This document shows, one piece after another, positions 50,501 to 60,157 of a DNA stretch of 64,000 bases. Each line of letters opens with the position of its first letter. Within the stretch, counting starts at the first letter, position 1. This stretch comes from Pseudooceanicola sp050897975 (lineage in GTDB: Bacteria; Pseudomonadota; Alphaproteobacteria; Rhodobacterales; Rhodobacteraceae). The stretch spans positions 558,001 through 622,000 of the forward strand of contig NZ_JBPAXY010000001.1 in assembly GCF_050897975.1 (NCBI RefSeq), read 5' to 3'. Under the pieces are notes generated by a model. The model made no database searches, was not told the DNA's origin, and saw nothing but the letters and a program-made list of their open reading frames with translations. The position numbers and the translations under genes are program-made.

Positions 50501-51367
50501 ATGAAGAAGCAGATTGCCATGAACCGAGACTGGATCGCCACCGCCCGCACCCTGTCGGAGGCCCTGCCCTATCTCCAGCGCTACGAAGGCGCCATCGTCG
50601 TGGTGAAATTCGGCGGTCATGCGATGACCGATGCCGAGGGGCTGGACAATTTCGCCCGCGACATCGTGCTGATGCGCCAGGTCGGCGTGAACCCGGTGAT
50701 CGTCCATGGCGGCGGCCCGATGATCAACGAGATGCTGGACAAGCTTCAGGTGAAATCCGAGTTCGTGCGCGGCAAGCGGGTCACCGACCAGGCCACCATG
50801 GACGTGGTCGAGATGGTTCTGTCGGGCCAGGTGAACAAGCGGATCGTGCAGGCGATCAACGCCCAGGGCGGCAAGGGTGTTGGCCTGTCGGGCAAGGATG
50901 CCAACCTGATGATCTGCCGCCAGGACGACCCGGACCTGGGCCTGGTCGGCACCCCCGACGAGATGGACACGACGATTCTGCATTCGATGTTCCGCAGCGA
51001 CATCATCCCGGTCATCGCCCCCATCGGCATGGGGCGCGAGGGCGAGACCTTCAACGTCAACGGCGACACCGCCGCGGGCGCCATCGCGGGCGCCCTGCGC
51101 GCCGACCGGCTGCTGCTGCTGACCGACGTGGCGGGGGTGAAGGACGGCTCGGGCGAGGTGGTGACCGCGCTGACCGCCCAGCAGATCCGCGACATGACCG
51201 AGGACGGTACCATCGCGGGGGGCATGATTCCCAAGACCCAGACCGCGCTGGACGCGATCGAGCGCGGCGTGCGCGCCGTGGTCATCCTGGATGGCCGCGC
51301 CCCCAATGCCGTCCTGCTCGAACTGTTCACCGAACACGGGGCGGGCTCTCTGATCCGTGCCAGCTGA
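50501..51367 (+). CDS. argB: Acetylglutamate kinase
   Basis: 288 residues. GAIVVVKFGGHAM is the phosphate-binding loop, VIVHGGGPMINEML the substrate glycine motif, then IPVIAPIGMGREGETFNVNG, DVAGVKDG and GTIAGGMIPKTQTALDAI in the expected order. Catalyses the second step of arginine synthesis. ATG 50501 or 50519 are both possible. Overlaps the next gene by 11 bases. Confidence 0.96.
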   Translation: MKKQIAMNRDWIATARTLSEALPYLQRYEGAIVVVKFGGHAMTDAEGLDNFARDIVLMRQVGVNPVIVHGGGPMINEMLDKLQVKSEFVRGKRVTDQATMDVVEMVLSGQVNKRIVQAINAQGGKGVGLSGKDANLMICRQDDPDLGLVGTPDEMDTTILHSMFRSDIIPVIAPIGMGREGETFNVNGDTAAGAIAGALRADRLLLLTDVAGVKDGSGEVVTALTAQQIRDMTEDGTIAGGMIPKTQTALDAIERGVRAVVILDGRAPNAVLLELFTEHGAGSLIRAS

Positions 51368-52040
51368 GGCGCCCCCGGATCTCGACGCATTGGAGCGGGC
51401 CGCGCAGGCCCGCCACCTGACCATTACCGCCGGGCTGTCGGCCCGCGCCTGCGCCGCGCGCGCCGAGCTGCCCCCCGGCACCCGCAGCCTTCTGCTCTTG
51501 TCGCCCCATGAACCGGCCTTCTGGCCCGCTTTCACCGCCAGCCCGGAATGGGCGGACGGCGCCCCCGACCCGATGGACCGCTGGTCGACGCGGGTGATCG
51601 GCGCCTGGGCCGACGCCCTGGGCGCCACCCCCCTTTATCCCTTCGGCGGGCCGCCTTTCGCCCCCTTCCTGGCCTGGGCGCTGGCCAGCGGCCAGGTCCA
51701 CAGCTCTCCGGTGGGGATGCTGGTGCATCGCGGCATGGGCCTTCTGGCCTCGTTCCGGGGCGCCCTGGCCCTGCCCTGGGCCGTGGATCTGCCCGCCCCC
51801 CTGCCCTCGCCCTGCGAAGGCTGCGCCGCGCCCTGCCGCACCGCCTGTCCGGTGGGCGCCCTGGGCGGGCCAGCGGGCTATGACGTGCCCGCCTGCAAGA
51901 CCCATCTGCGCGGCCCCCAGGGTGCCCCCTGTCTGACGGCGGGCTGCCTGGCGCGGCGCGCTTGCCCGGCGGGGGCCGCCCATGGCAGGATCGCGGCACA
52001 TTCCGCCTATCACATGCGGCAATTCCTGGGGGACACGTGA
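51357..52040 (+). CDS. Ferredoxin-like Fe-S protein
   Basis: 227 residues from GTG 51357, overlapping the argB stop. The C-terminal Cys cluster PSPCEGCAAPCRTACPVGAL and later CKTHL ... CLTAGCLARRACP resembles [4Fe-4S] ferredoxin/QueG-like proteins. The N-terminal 140 residues have no motif I recognise. Conserved next to argB in related bacteria as far as I recall; function unknown. Confidence 0.75.
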   Translation: MPAEAPPDLDALERAAQARHLTITAGLSARACAARAELPPGTRSLLLLSPHEPAFWPAFTASPEWADGAPDPMDRWSTRVIGAWADALGATPLYPFGGPPFAPFLAWALASGQVHSSPVGMLVHRGMGLLASFRGALALPWAVDLPAPLPSPCEGCAAPCRTACPVGALGGPAGYDVPACKTHLRGPQGAPCLTAGCLARRACPAGAAHGRIAAHSAYHMRQFLGDT

Positions 52041-52549
52041 CCGAGCCTTCGCCGCAGCACCGGCGCCTGATCCTGATGCGGCACGCCAAATCCGCCTGGG
52101 ACGATCCCGCCCTGACCGACCACGCCCGCCCGCTGAACGCCCGTGGCCGCCGCAGCGCCGAGGCGCTTGGCGCCTGGCTGCGCCGCCGCGGCTATCGCCC
52201 GGACGAGGCACTGGTCTCGGACGCCCAGCGGACCCGCGACACCTTCGCCGGGCTGGCCCTGCCCATGACGGCCCGGTTCGAGCCGCGCCTTTACCATGCC
52301 GAGCCGCCGCAGCTGCTGGCCCGGCTGCGCGAGGCCGAGGCGCCCTGCGTCCTGCTGATCGCCCATAACCCCGGGATCGGCCATTTCGCCGCCAGCCTGC
52401 TGGGCCGGCGCCCGCAGCACCCGCGTTTTGCCGACTACCCGACCGGCGCCACGCTGGTGGCCGATTTCCCGATCACCGCCTGGCACCAGCTGGACCCGGG
52501 CACGGGCCAGCCGCTGGATTTCATCGTGCCGCGCGATCTGACCGACTAG
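52037..52549 (+). CDS. SixA-like phosphohistidine phosphatase
   Basis: 170 residues from GTG 52037, coupled to the previous stop (GTGA). The histidine-phosphatase signature LILMRHAKSAWDD, DAQRTRDTF and IAHNPGIGHFAASL with the second catalytic His are present. SixA-type enzymes remove phosphate from histidine phosphotransfer proteins. The target is unknown here. Confidence 0.85.
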   Translation: MTEPSPQHRRLILMRHAKSAWDDPALTDHARPLNARGRRSAEALGAWLRRRGYRPDEALVSDAQRTRDTFAGLALPMTARFEPRLYHAEPPQLLARLREAEAPCVLLIAHNPGIGHFAASLLGRRPQHPRFADYPTGATLVADFPITAWHQLDPGTGQPLDFIVPRDLTD

Positions 52550-52693
52550 GCCCAGGCCTGCCGCAGACCAATTAAGAACAAATAAGCGAAAGTCATTCTC
52601 TATCATCTCCATTTCAAGGAGTATCCGACAGGTCTATCTCTTCCTCAACACAGAAACACACCGGCCCGCTGGGCCCCGAGTGAGGACAAGACA

Positions 52694-53128
52694 ATGATCG
52701 ACCTTTCCACCAACATCCTGAGCGTCGCAGGCGCCGGTTCCGTCACCGCAATCGCCATCGCAGCCCTGCTGCTGCGGGTCACCCTGGGCGGGCTGTTCCT
52801 GGCCCATGCCTATCTGAAATACTTCATCTTCACGCCGAAAGGCGCCGCCGGTTTCTTCGCCTCGCTGGGCGTGCCGGGGTGGTTCGCCTATATCACCATC
52901 GCCGCCGAAACCCTGGGCGGCCTGGCCCTGATCCTGGGCTTCCAGACCAGCCTTGTGGCGCTGCTGCTGATCCCCACCCTGCTGGGCGCCGCCATCCTGG
53001 CCCATGGCAAGAACGGCTTCTGGTTCAACAATGAAAACGGCGGCTGGGAATATCCCGCCTTCTGGGCCGTGACCCTGCTGGTGCAGGCCCTGCTGGGCGG
53101 TGGCGCCCTGGCCCTGACCCAGGGCTGA
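52694..53128 (+). CDS. DoxX-family membrane protein
   Basis: 144 residues with four membrane helices: VTLGGLFLAHAYLKYF, ITIAAETLGGLALILG, LIPTLLGAAILAHG and AVTLLVQALLGGGALAL. GWEYPAFWAV is typical of the DoxX group. Inner-membrane protein linked in some bacteria to oxidative stress or thiosulfate metabolism. It is a single-gene unit between an AT-rich promoter region and a strong terminator. Confidence 0.88.
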   Translation: MIDLSTNILSVAGAGSVTAIAIAALLLRVTLGGLFLAHAYLKYFIFTPKGAAGFFASLGVPGWFAYITIAAETLGGLALILGFQTSLVALLLIPTLLGAAILAHGKNGFWFNNENGGWEYPAFWAVTLLVQALLGGGALALTQG

Positions 53129-53176
53129 GGTTCCCCCCGGATCCGGCGCCTTGCCGGGTTCCCTGACAAACACCTA

Positions 53177-53212
53177 ACCCCGCGCGGTCGGCCGAACCGC
53201 GCGGGGTGCTTC
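53177..53212 (+). terminator. Rho-independent terminator after the DoxX gene
   Basis: Perfect 12-bp stem ACCCCGCGCGGT (53177-53188) and ACCGCGCGGGGT (53196-53207), followed by GCTTCCTT. Confidence 0.8.
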
Positions 53213-53302
53213 CTTGCTCTGCCACAAGGGGGGCCGGCTACACGGGGAGCGAACCGGCCTACAGGTTGCCTGGCCTTGGGGGCAGGCAACCCGATGCCGG
53301 AG

Positions 53303-53740
53303 TTACTTCAGCACGATGTGCCAGAGGCCACCGATGCCGTCACCGTTGCGGTCGCCCGGGGTCTGGTCGCCGGACCAGTAGTACAGCGGCTGGCCCTTGT
53401 AGGCCCACTGGTAGGCGCCGTCCTGGCGCAGGATCACCGAGAAATAGCCGTAGGGGGTCGCATCGGGCGCGGCGTAGAACGGCGGCCAGTCGGTGGCGCA
53501 ACGCTCATAGCAGTTCGAGACAGCGCGAGCATCGTTGTCGAAGTAGTAGAGGGACATGCCCTCGGCGTCGGTGACATAGCCCGCCGCCTGCTTGGCGTTG
53601 TTCTGGGGGGCAACGTAATTGTAGTTGCTGGCGGCCTTGTTGGTCGCGCCATAGGAATTGCTGGAGCCATAGCCGGCGGCCATGGCGGAAACGGAAGATG
53701 CGGCGAAAATTGCCGCTGCGATCAGCGATACAGACTTCAT
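53303..53740 (-). CDS. Secreted protein with COG4315-type lipoprotein repeats
   Basis: 145 residues from ATG 53740. Signal peptide VSLIAAAIFAASSVSAMAAG, then an Asn/Ala-rich linker and a domain with AEGMSLYYFDNDARAVSNCY, CATDWPPFY and AYKGQPLYYWSGDQTPGDRN, the pattern of the predicted lipoprotein repeat COG4315. It has no lipobox Cys, so it is probably a soluble periplasmic protein. Function unknown. Confidence 0.85.
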   Translation of the reverse strand: MKSVSLIAAAIFAASSVSAMAAGYGSSNSYGATNKAASNYNYVAPQNNAKQAAGYVTDAEGMSLYYFDNDARAVSNCYERCATDWPPFYAAPDATPYGYFSVILRQDGAYQWAYKGQPLYYWSGDQTPGDRNGDGIGGLWHIVLK

Positions 53741-53961
53741 ATGAAGAGTTCCCTTGGTCATGCGGGGCCTTGCCCCGGGGTGGAGAGAGACAGCGCCGCC
53801 ATCCCGGACCGAGAGAATACGCGGACCGACAACGACGCCGTGGCGCCTCTGTCGACCACCGCCATTGTGCCGAGCGTTGTCATGGCCGGTGAATTGCCGT
53901 TGAAATTTGACCTAGGGGCAACTTACTGCCGCGCCCTGCCCCGCGCGCGGTCCCGGCAACG

Positions 53962-53986
53962 AAAAAGGCCCCGCCGAAGCGGGGCC
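53962..53986 (-). terminator. Terminator of the aapJQMP operon
   Basis: GGCCCCGC (53967-53974) and GCGGGGCC (53979-53986) form a perfect stem with a CGAA loop. On the minus strand it is followed by TTTTTC, 24 bases after the aapP stop. Confidence 0.85.
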
Positions 53987-54009
53987 CTGATCTTGGTCTG
54001 GCGGGGCCC

Positions 54010-54798
54010 TCAGTGGCCCAGAATCTGGCTGAGGAACAGCTTGGTGCGTTCCGAGCGCGGGTTGTTGAAGAACTCTTCCGGCTCGTTCTGTTCCACGATC
54101 TGGCCCTGGTCCATGAAGATCACGCGGTTGGCGACCTGGCGGGCAAAGCCCATCTCGTGGGTCACGCAGAGCATGGTCATGCCCTCTTCCGCCAGCTCGA
54201 TCATGGTGTCGAGCACCTCCTTGATCATCTCGGGGTCCAGCGCCGAGGTGGGTTCATCGAACAGCATGATGCGCGGGCGCATACACAGCGAGCGCGCGAT
54301 CGCCACCCGCTGCTGCTGACCACCCGACAGCTGGCCGGGGTACTTGTTGGCCTGCTCGGGGATCTTCACCTTTTCAAGGAAGTGCATGGCGGTCTCGACC
54401 GCTTCCTTCTTCGGGGTCTTGCGGACCCAGATCGGCGCCAGGGTACAGTTCTCCAGGATCGTCAGATGCGGGAAGAGGTTGAAGTGCTGAAAGCACATGC
54501 CCACCTCCGAGCGCACCTTGTCGATGTTCTTCAGGTCCGAGGTCAGCTCGGTCCCGTCGACGATGATCTTGCCCGACTGGTGTTCCTCCAGGCGGTTGAT
54601 GCAACGGATCATCGTGGACTTGCCCGAACCCGAGGGGCCCGCGATGACGATCCGCTCGCCCCGGTTCACCGTCAGGTTGATGTCGCGCAGAACGTGGAAC
54701 TGGCCGTACCACTTGTTCATCTGGCTGATTTCGATGGCGATCTCGTCCGAGACCTGCATCGCGGAGGGGGTCGGGGTTTCAACAGCAGTGTTGGTCAT
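54010..54798 (-). CDS. aapP: General L-amino acid ABC transporter ATPase
   Basis: 262 residues. IVIAGPSGSGKSTMIRCINR is Walker A, GMCFQHFNLFPHLT the Q-loop, LSGGQQQRVAIARSLCMRPR the signature with Walker B IMLFDEPTSALDPE, and VTHEMGFARQVANRV the switch. High similarity to the AapP/GltL family. Energises uptake of amino acids through AapQM. Last gene of aapJQMP. Confidence 0.95.
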   Translation of the reverse strand: MTNTAVETPTPSAMQVSDEIAIEISQMNKWYGQFHVLRDINLTVNRGERIVIAGPSGSGKSTMIRCINRLEEHQSGKIIVDGTELTSDLKNIDKVRSEVGMCFQHFNLFPHLTILENCTLAPIWVRKTPKKEAVETAMHFLEKVKIPEQANKYPGQLSGGQQQRVAIARSLCMRPRIMLFDEPTSALDPEMIKEVLDTMIELAEEGMTMLCVTHEMGFARQVANRVIFMDQGQIVEQNEPEEFFNNPRSERTKLFLSQILGH

Positions 54799-54812
54799 TT
54801 GAATTTACCTCC

Positions 54813-56117
54813 TCAGCGATGGCCGGTCTGAAGCTTGCGCTCCAGGTACATCGAGTAGCGGGACATGGAGAAACAGAAGATGAAGAAGACGAAGCCGATG
54901 AAGATGAACAGCTCCCAGTAGACGCCGTTCCAGGCGGTGTCGGCCCGGATGCCGTTGGCCAGACCCAGCGGGTCGATCAACCCGATGATCGACACCAGCG
55001 TGGTGTCCTTGAACACCCCGATGAAGGTCGACACGATGCCCGGGATCGAGATCTTCAGGGCCTGCGGCATGATGATCAGCCGCTGCGCCTTCCAGTAGTC
55101 GAGACCCAGCGCATCGGCCGCCTCGTACTGGCCCTTGGGCAGGGCGGCGAGGCCCCCGCGGATCACCTCGGCCATATAGGCCGACGCGAACAGCGTCACC
55201 ATGATCATCACCCGCAGGATGATGTCGAAATTGGTGCCCGGCGGCAGGAAGATGTTCAGCAGGACCGAGGCCACGAACAGCAGGGTGATCAGCGGCACGC
55301 CGCGGATGAACTCGATGAAGCCGACGCAGAGGATCTTCACCAGCGGCAGGTCGGACTGACGGCCCAGCGCCAGCACGATCCCGATCGGCAGCGAGCAGCC
55401 GATGGCGGTGACGCCGATGGTGATCGACAGCATGAAGCCCCCGAAGTCACGGCTGGCCACCGGCTCCAGCGCCAGCGGCAGGATCGACGCGATCCCGTTG
55501 GCCACCGGGGCGGCCAGCACCACCCACCAGACGACGGCCAGCACCGCCGCCAGGAACAGCGACACGCCCGCATTCAGCGCCGTCGAGATCAGCCGGAAGG
55601 CCACGAAGCCGATGACGAAGCCCAGCGCGGCGGTGATCGGCAGCCAGATGGTGCCCCCCCACAGCAGCCAGACCATCACGAAGGGGAAGGCGGCCGAGAA
55701 GGACAGCAGCTTGGCCGGCACCAGACCGGCAAACAGCACCGGCGCCAGCGCCACGAAGAGCAGCACCAGGGTCAACACCGGGCGCCAGTACAGCTCGGAC
55801 GGGTAGAAGCCGAACAGCAGCTGTTGCCAGCGGTCGCGGATGACGCCCCAGCAGGCGCCCTCGTGGCCGCCCAGGATCTCGCGGCAATCGCTCAGCGAGG
55901 TGCCGTTCCAGGTGGGCGAGACGAACCAGGGCAACAGCCGGTAAAGCAGGAAGGCGATGAACAGGGCCGACAGGACCGTCAGGGCCGTGTTCATCCAGCC
56001 GGAGAACAGGTTCTCCTTGGCCCAGCCCGCAGGCCCGACGGTCGAGCCCGGCGGATCCTGCTGTTCGATCATCGTGTCACGGACGTAGAGAACCGTATCT
56101 GCGTGCGTATTGCTCAT
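54813..56117 (-). CDS. aapM: General L-amino acid ABC transporter permease
   Basis: 434 residues with about eight membrane segments and the permease signature EVIRGGLAALPKGQYEAADALG. The long N-terminal part with several helices is typical of AapM. It begins one base after the aapQ stop and forms the inner-membrane channel with AapQ. Confidence 0.94.
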   Translation of the reverse strand: MSNTHADTVLYVRDTMIEQQDPPGSTVGPAGWAKENLFSGWMNTALTVLSALFIAFLLYRLLPWFVSPTWNGTSLSDCREILGGHEGACWGVIRDRWQQLLFGFYPSELYWRPVLTLVLLFVALAPVLFAGLVPAKLLSFSAAFPFVMVWLLWGGTIWLPITAALGFVIGFVAFRLISTALNAGVSLFLAAVLAVVWWVVLAAPVANGIASILPLALEPVASRDFGGFMLSITIGVTAIGCSLPIGIVLALGRQSDLPLVKILCVGFIEFIRGVPLITLLFVASVLLNIFLPPGTNFDIILRVMIMVTLFASAYMAEVIRGGLAALPKGQYEAADALGLDYWKAQRLIIMPQALKISIPGIVSTFIGVFKDTTLVSIIGLIDPLGLANGIRADTAWNGVYWELFIFIGFVFFIFCFSMSRYSMYLERKLQTGHR

Positions 56118-56118
56118 A

Positions 56119-57375
56119 TCACCGCTCCACCAGTTTCTTGCGTTCGTTGTAGACGTTCATCACGCCCGAGATGATCAGGCTGATGACCAGGTAGATGGCC
56201 ATGCCCAGCAGAACCGTCTCAAGCTCGCGCCCGGTCTGGTTCAGGGTGATCCCCATCAGCGTGCCGGTGATGTCCATGTAGCCCACGGCGATGGCCAGCG
56301 AGGAGTTCTTGGTCAGGTTCAGGTATTGCGAGATCAGCGGCGGGATGATCACCCGCAGCGCCTGCGGCAGGATGACCAGCGACATGATCCGGTTCGGGCG
56401 CAGGCCCAGCGCCGCGGCGGCCTCGGTCTGGCCCTTGGAAATGGCCATGATGCCGGCGCGGACGTTCTCGGCGATGAAGGCCGCCGTATAGAGGGACAGG
56501 GCCAGCCACAGCGCGATCAGCGAGTTGCGCATATGGGTGCCGCCCTGGAAGTTGAAGCCCTTCAGCTCGGGGTAGCCGAGGTAGAAGCCCAGGGCGATCA
56601 GCAGCGCCAGCGTCGGCAGCACGATCACCGCCGTCTGCACCGGCCAGGTGCGCGGGCGCAGGCCGGTGGCCTCTTGCTTGGCATCCGCCGCACGGCCGAT
56701 CCGCTTTGCGACGACGATAGAGCCGATCAGCACCACCAGGAAGGCGATCAGGTCGAGGCTGATGTCGAAGGCGCCGAAGAACGAGATGTCGCCCAGCCCG
56801 CGCGAGAACAGCGGTTCGGGCACATAGACGCCCCGGTTGGTGAAGGCGACCGACTCGAACAGCTTCATCGTCGCCTCGGGATCCTCGCCGCGGAAGGCGC
56901 GCGGGGCGGGCAGGCTTTCGATCAGGATCGCCATGGCCAGCACGATCCACATCAGCACGGGGACGTTGCGGAACATCTCGACGTAGATCGTCATCAGCCG
57001 GGCCACCAGCCAGTTGCCCGAAAGGCGCAGCACGCCGACGACAACCCCGATGACCGTTGCGGTGATACAGCCCAGAACGGCCACCAGCAGCGTGTTCAGC
57101 AGGCCGACGAAGGCCGCGCGCAGGTGGGTGTCCTGGTTGTCATATTCGATGAGGCGCTGGTTGATGTCGTAACCGGCCGGATTGCTGAGGAAGCCGAAGG
57201 AGACCTCCTTGCCCAGATCGTTGAGGTTCTGGACCGTGTTCAGCGTCAGCCAGCCGAAGAACAGCAGAAAGCCGATCAGCGCGAGAATCTGAAACGTGAT
57301 GGACCGATAGCGGGTGTCGTAGACAAGCTGCGATAGCTTGAAGGAGTCCGCCGGCGGATCAGTAAGCGTTGTCAT
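56119..57375 (-). CDS. aapQ: General L-amino acid ABC transporter permease
   Basis: 418 residues, ATG behind GGGGAAGA. Signature ENVRAGIMAISKGQTEAAAALG, with LTKNSSLAIAVGYMDITG near the end; AapQ-type long loops are present. Pairs with AapM. A hairpin between aapJ and aapQ probably lowers expression of the membrane subunits relative to the binding protein. Confidence 0.94.
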   Translation of the reverse strand: MTTLTDPPADSFKLSQLVYDTRYRSITFQILALIGFLLFFGWLTLNTVQNLNDLGKEVSFGFLSNPAGYDINQRLIEYDNQDTHLRAAFVGLLNTLLVAVLGCITATVIGVVVGVLRLSGNWLVARLMTIYVEMFRNVPVLMWIVLAMAILIESLPAPRAFRGEDPEATMKLFESVAFTNRGVYVPEPLFSRGLGDISFFGAFDISLDLIAFLVVLIGSIVVAKRIGRAADAKQEATGLRPRTWPVQTAVIVLPTLALLIALGFYLGYPELKGFNFQGGTHMRNSLIALWLALSLYTAAFIAENVRAGIMAISKGQTEAAAALGLRPNRIMSLVILPQALRVIIPPLISQYLNLTKNSSLAIAVGYMDITGTLMGITLNQTGRELETVLLGMAIYLVISLIISGVMNVYNERKKLVER

Positions 57376-57460
57376 TGTGAATCTTCCCCGTGTCCGGCCT
57401 GTTCTGAAATGCGTCTGCGCGCGGGGCCGGAAGCCGAGCCCCGTCAGGGGCCAAAGGTAA

Positions 57461-57486
57461 GAGGGCGCGGCTTCTGCCGCGCCCTC
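57461..57486 (-). terminator. Intercistronic hairpin between aapJ and aapQ
   Basis: GAGGGCGCGGC (57461-57471) pairs perfectly with GCCGCGCCCTC (57476-57486) around a four-base loop, 14 bases after the aapJ stop. It is followed by TTACCTTT on the minus strand. It likely acts as a partial terminator or mRNA-stabilising hairpin, giving excess AapJ. Confidence 0.75.
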
Positions 57487-57499
57487 CGCCGTTCAGATC

Positions 57500-58519
57500 T
57501 TAGCGGAACGGCGGGGTGTAGAGCAGGCCACCGTCGGTGTACTGCGCGTTCAGACCCCGGGCCAGGCCGATCGGGGTGTTCTCGCCGATGTTCTTCTCGA
57601 ACAGTTCACCGTAGTTGCCGCCGGCGGAGATCGCCTTGACGGCCCAGTCGGCGTCCAGGCCGATCATGGCGCCCAGTTCACCCTCGGTGCCCAGCAGGCG
57701 GTTCACTTCGGGGTTGTCGGTGGGGGCCGAGGCCAGGTCGGCCACGTTGGCCGAGGTCACGCCGTATTCTTCGGCGGCAACCAGGGCGTTCAGGGTCCAG
57801 CGAACCACGTCACCCCATTCGTCGTCGCCATGACGGACGAGCGGGCCCAGCGGCTCTTTCGAGATGATTTCGGGCAGAACGGCATAGTCGCCCGGGTTCT
57901 CGAAGGTGGCGCGGGTCGCGGCCAGGCCGGAGGCGTCGGTGGTGTAGACGTCACAGGCGCCCGCCAGGAACTGCTGCTGCGCTTCGGCGTTGGTTTCGAT
58001 CGGAACCGGCTCGTAGCTGATGTTGTTGACGCGGAAGAAGTCGGCCAGGTTCAACTCGGTGGTGGTGCCGGTCTGGATGCAGACGGTGGCGCCGTCCAGT
58101 TCCTTGGCCGAGCTGACGCCCAGCTCTTTGGGAACCATGAAGCCCTGACCGTCGTAGTAGTTCACGCCGACGAAGGTGAACTTCAGGTCGGCATCGCGCG
58201 AGAAGGTCCAGGTGGTGTTCCGGGCCAGCACGTCGATCTCGCCCGAGGCCAGAGCGGTGAAGCGGGTCTTGCCGGTGGTCGGAACGAATTCGACCGCGCT
58301 TGCGTCGCCCAGAACAGCGGCCGCCACGGCGCGGCAGACGCCAACGTCGAAGCCCTGCCACTCACCGTTGGCATCCGGGTAGGAGAAGCCAGTCAGGCCG
58401 GTCGAGACGCCGCAGTTCAGCGTGCCACGGGCTTTCACGTCGTCCAGGGTGGCTGCACCGGCAACGCCGGCGGCCAGGCCCGCAACGGTCAGCGCGCCAA
58501 GAAATACGGATTTTTTCAT
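57500..58519 (-). CDS. aapJ: General L-amino acid-binding periplasmic protein
   Basis: 339 residues from ATG 58519 behind AGGAAGAGG. Signal peptide VFLGALTVAGLAAGVAGAA, then TLDDVKARGTLNCGVSTGL, WQGFDVGVCRAVAAAVLGD and TWTFSRDADLKFTFVGVNYY, all typical of AapJ. It binds a broad range of L-amino acids and is the first gene of the operon. Confidence 0.95.
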   Translation of the reverse strand: MKKSVFLGALTVAGLAAGVAGAATLDDVKARGTLNCGVSTGLTGFSYPDANGEWQGFDVGVCRAVAAAVLGDASAVEFVPTTGKTRFTALASGEIDVLARNTTWTFSRDADLKFTFVGVNYYDGQGFMVPKELGVSSAKELDGATVCIQTGTTTELNLADFFRVNNISYEPVPIETNAEAQQQFLAGACDVYTTDASGLAATRATFENPGDYAVLPEIISKEPLGPLVRHGDDEWGDVVRWTLNALVAAEEYGVTSANVADLASAPTDNPEVNRLLGTEGELGAMIGLDADWAVKAISAGGNYGELFEKNIGENTPIGLARGLNAQYTDGGLLYTPPFR

Positions 58520-58756
58520 GTTTACCTCTTCCTGATTTTCCGCCTTGTCCACAATGGCGGTTCACCGGTCCTTTGCGGCCGGCGACAGATGCGCTAGAGG
58601 TGCTCCCCCTAACAATGCCTAAAGTGTGAGCGGATTCATCGCTATGGGTCAAGCCATTCATCACCAAAAGCGAACGGTCGGACCCGGGACAAAGGCACTA
58701 TAGGACGCTGCGGATCCCCGCTGCGCCCGCGCGATCTGGATCCGGTATAGGTAGTT

Positions 58757-59467
58757 CTACCGATGCAAAAGCGTCAGGAATCGGCGCGCATCGTCAAAAG
58801 CTGCCCTTTTTAGGGCTTCGATCTGCCGCGCCTCGTCATCCACGCCCCATTGCGCCTCTTGCCAGCGCTCATCCAGCCGCGACAGCTCCCAGATTTCATC
58901 TGCGGACCAGGTGGTCAAAAAAGCGGCAAAGCCCAGAACCAGAGAGCCGGTCAGGGCCACCAGATCGTGGAAGGCGGCCAGTTCGAACGGGTCGAGCGCA
59001 TGGACTCGCGCGCTGAGGGTCGCCAGGGCGGCAGGGTCCTGCGGCGCGTGCAGGATGCCCGCCCGCGGGCTGAGTCGCGCGCCCAGATCCCCCTCGGCCC
59101 AGTCCAGCACCGGATCCCAGGCGGCGGCCTGTTGCGCCACCAGTTCCGCGGGCGTCTCGGCGCGGTAACACAGCAGATCGGCATCGCCATAGGCGGCCAG
59201 CATGTCGGCCACTTCGGCGCGCTGCACGGCCACCTTGTCGATGGCGGAATTGGCGGTGCGGGTCAGCGGCATGGTGGCCGGGTTCACCTGCGCCTCCTGG
59301 GCGTCCCATTCGGCGGCCAGGGCCTGGGCCAGCGCCTCGGTCGGTACGACCAGCGGCGCCTTGGCGGGGGTCTTCACCGGGCGCTTGTCCAGATGCACGG
59401 TATAGCCGCCGGTCACAGGCACGGCGGCGGCCTCGGTCCAGAAGCGGCGCGGTTTCCAGTCGCTCAT
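58757..59467 (-). CDS. ATP12-family F1-ATPase assembly chaperone
   Basis: 236 residues. RRFWTEAAAVPVTGGYTVHL, DKRPVKTPAKAPLVVPTEAL, AEWDAQ and TRTANSAIDKV are the conserved ATP12 blocks. In mitochondria ATP12 protects the alpha subunit of F1-ATPase; the alphaproteobacterial homologues are believed to act similarly. Overlaps the HAD gene by ATGA. Confidence 0.93.
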   Translation of the reverse strand: MSDWKPRRFWTEAAAVPVTGGYTVHLDKRPVKTPAKAPLVVPTEALAQALAAEWDAQEAQVNPATMPLTRTANSAIDKVAVQRAEVADMLAAYGDADLLCYRAETPAELVAQQAAAWDPVLDWAEGDLGARLSPRAGILHAPQDPAALATLSARVHALDPFELAAFHDLVALTGSLVLGFAAFLTTWSADEIWELSRLDERWQEAQWGVDDEARQIEALKRAAFDDARRFLTLLHR

Positions 59468-60147
59468 CGCGGGGTCTCTCCGGTGGTCAGGGTGTCGATG
59501 GCGCGGGCCAGCTCTTCGGGGGTGGCGACGACCACATCGGCCCGGGCCAGTTGCTGCGCCGGGTGATAGCCCCAGGCGACCCCGATAGAGGCCACCCCGG
59601 CGGCGCGCGCCATGTCGAGGTCATAGCTGGTGTCGCCGATCATCACCGCGCGGGCAGCCTCGACCCCGGTTTCGGCCAGGGCCGTCATCACCATCGAGGG
59701 ATGCGGTTTCGACGGGTGATCGTCGGCCACCTGGATGGAATGGAAGAAGGGCCGCAACCCGTGGGTGTCCAAGAGCGCCTCAAGGCCCCGCCGCGACTTG
59801 CCGGTGGCCACCGCCAAAAGGGTCTCTGGCTGGGCCGCCAGCCGTTCGACCAGCTCGCGCATCCCGGGAAACAGGGGCGAATGATCCGGCCCCGCCGCTA
59901 GCCGCTGTTTCTGATAGGCCGCCTTGTAACCCGCCACCAGCCGCGCGTGGGTCGAGGCCGGGGCCTCTTCGGCCAGCAGGGGCATGGCCTCTTCCAGGGA
60001 CAGGCCGATGATGCCCATGATCCGGTCGCGGTCCGGCACCGTCATGTGTTCGGCGCCAAAGGCCGCCTCCATGGCGCCGACGATCTCGCCCAGCGAGTCG
60101 GACAGGGTGCCGTCCACGTCGAAGATGACCAGTCGCAGATCTGCCAT
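59464..60147 (-). CDS. HAD-family phosphatase (phosphoglycolate phosphatase-like)
   Basis: 227 residues from ATG 60147, behind GAGGAG. HAD motif I LVIFDVDGTLSDS, motif II LLAVATGKSRRGLE, motif III/IV KPHPSMVM and VMIGDTSYDLDMA. The cap domain is helical. Substrate likely a small phosphate ester, unknown. Lies between rluC and the ATP12 gene in one transcription unit. Confidence 0.9.
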   Translation of the reverse strand: MADLRLVIFDVDGTLSDSLGEIVGAMEAAFGAEHMTVPDRDRIMGIIGLSLEEAMPLLAEEAPASTHARLVAGYKAAYQKQRLAAGPDHSPLFPGMRELVERLAAQPETLLAVATGKSRRGLEALLDTHGLRPFFHSIQVADDHPSKPHPSMVMTALAETGVEAARAVMIGDTSYDLDMARAAGVASIGVAWGYHPAQQLARADVVVATPEELARAIDTLTTGETPR

Positions 60148-60157
60148 GGCGCGCTCC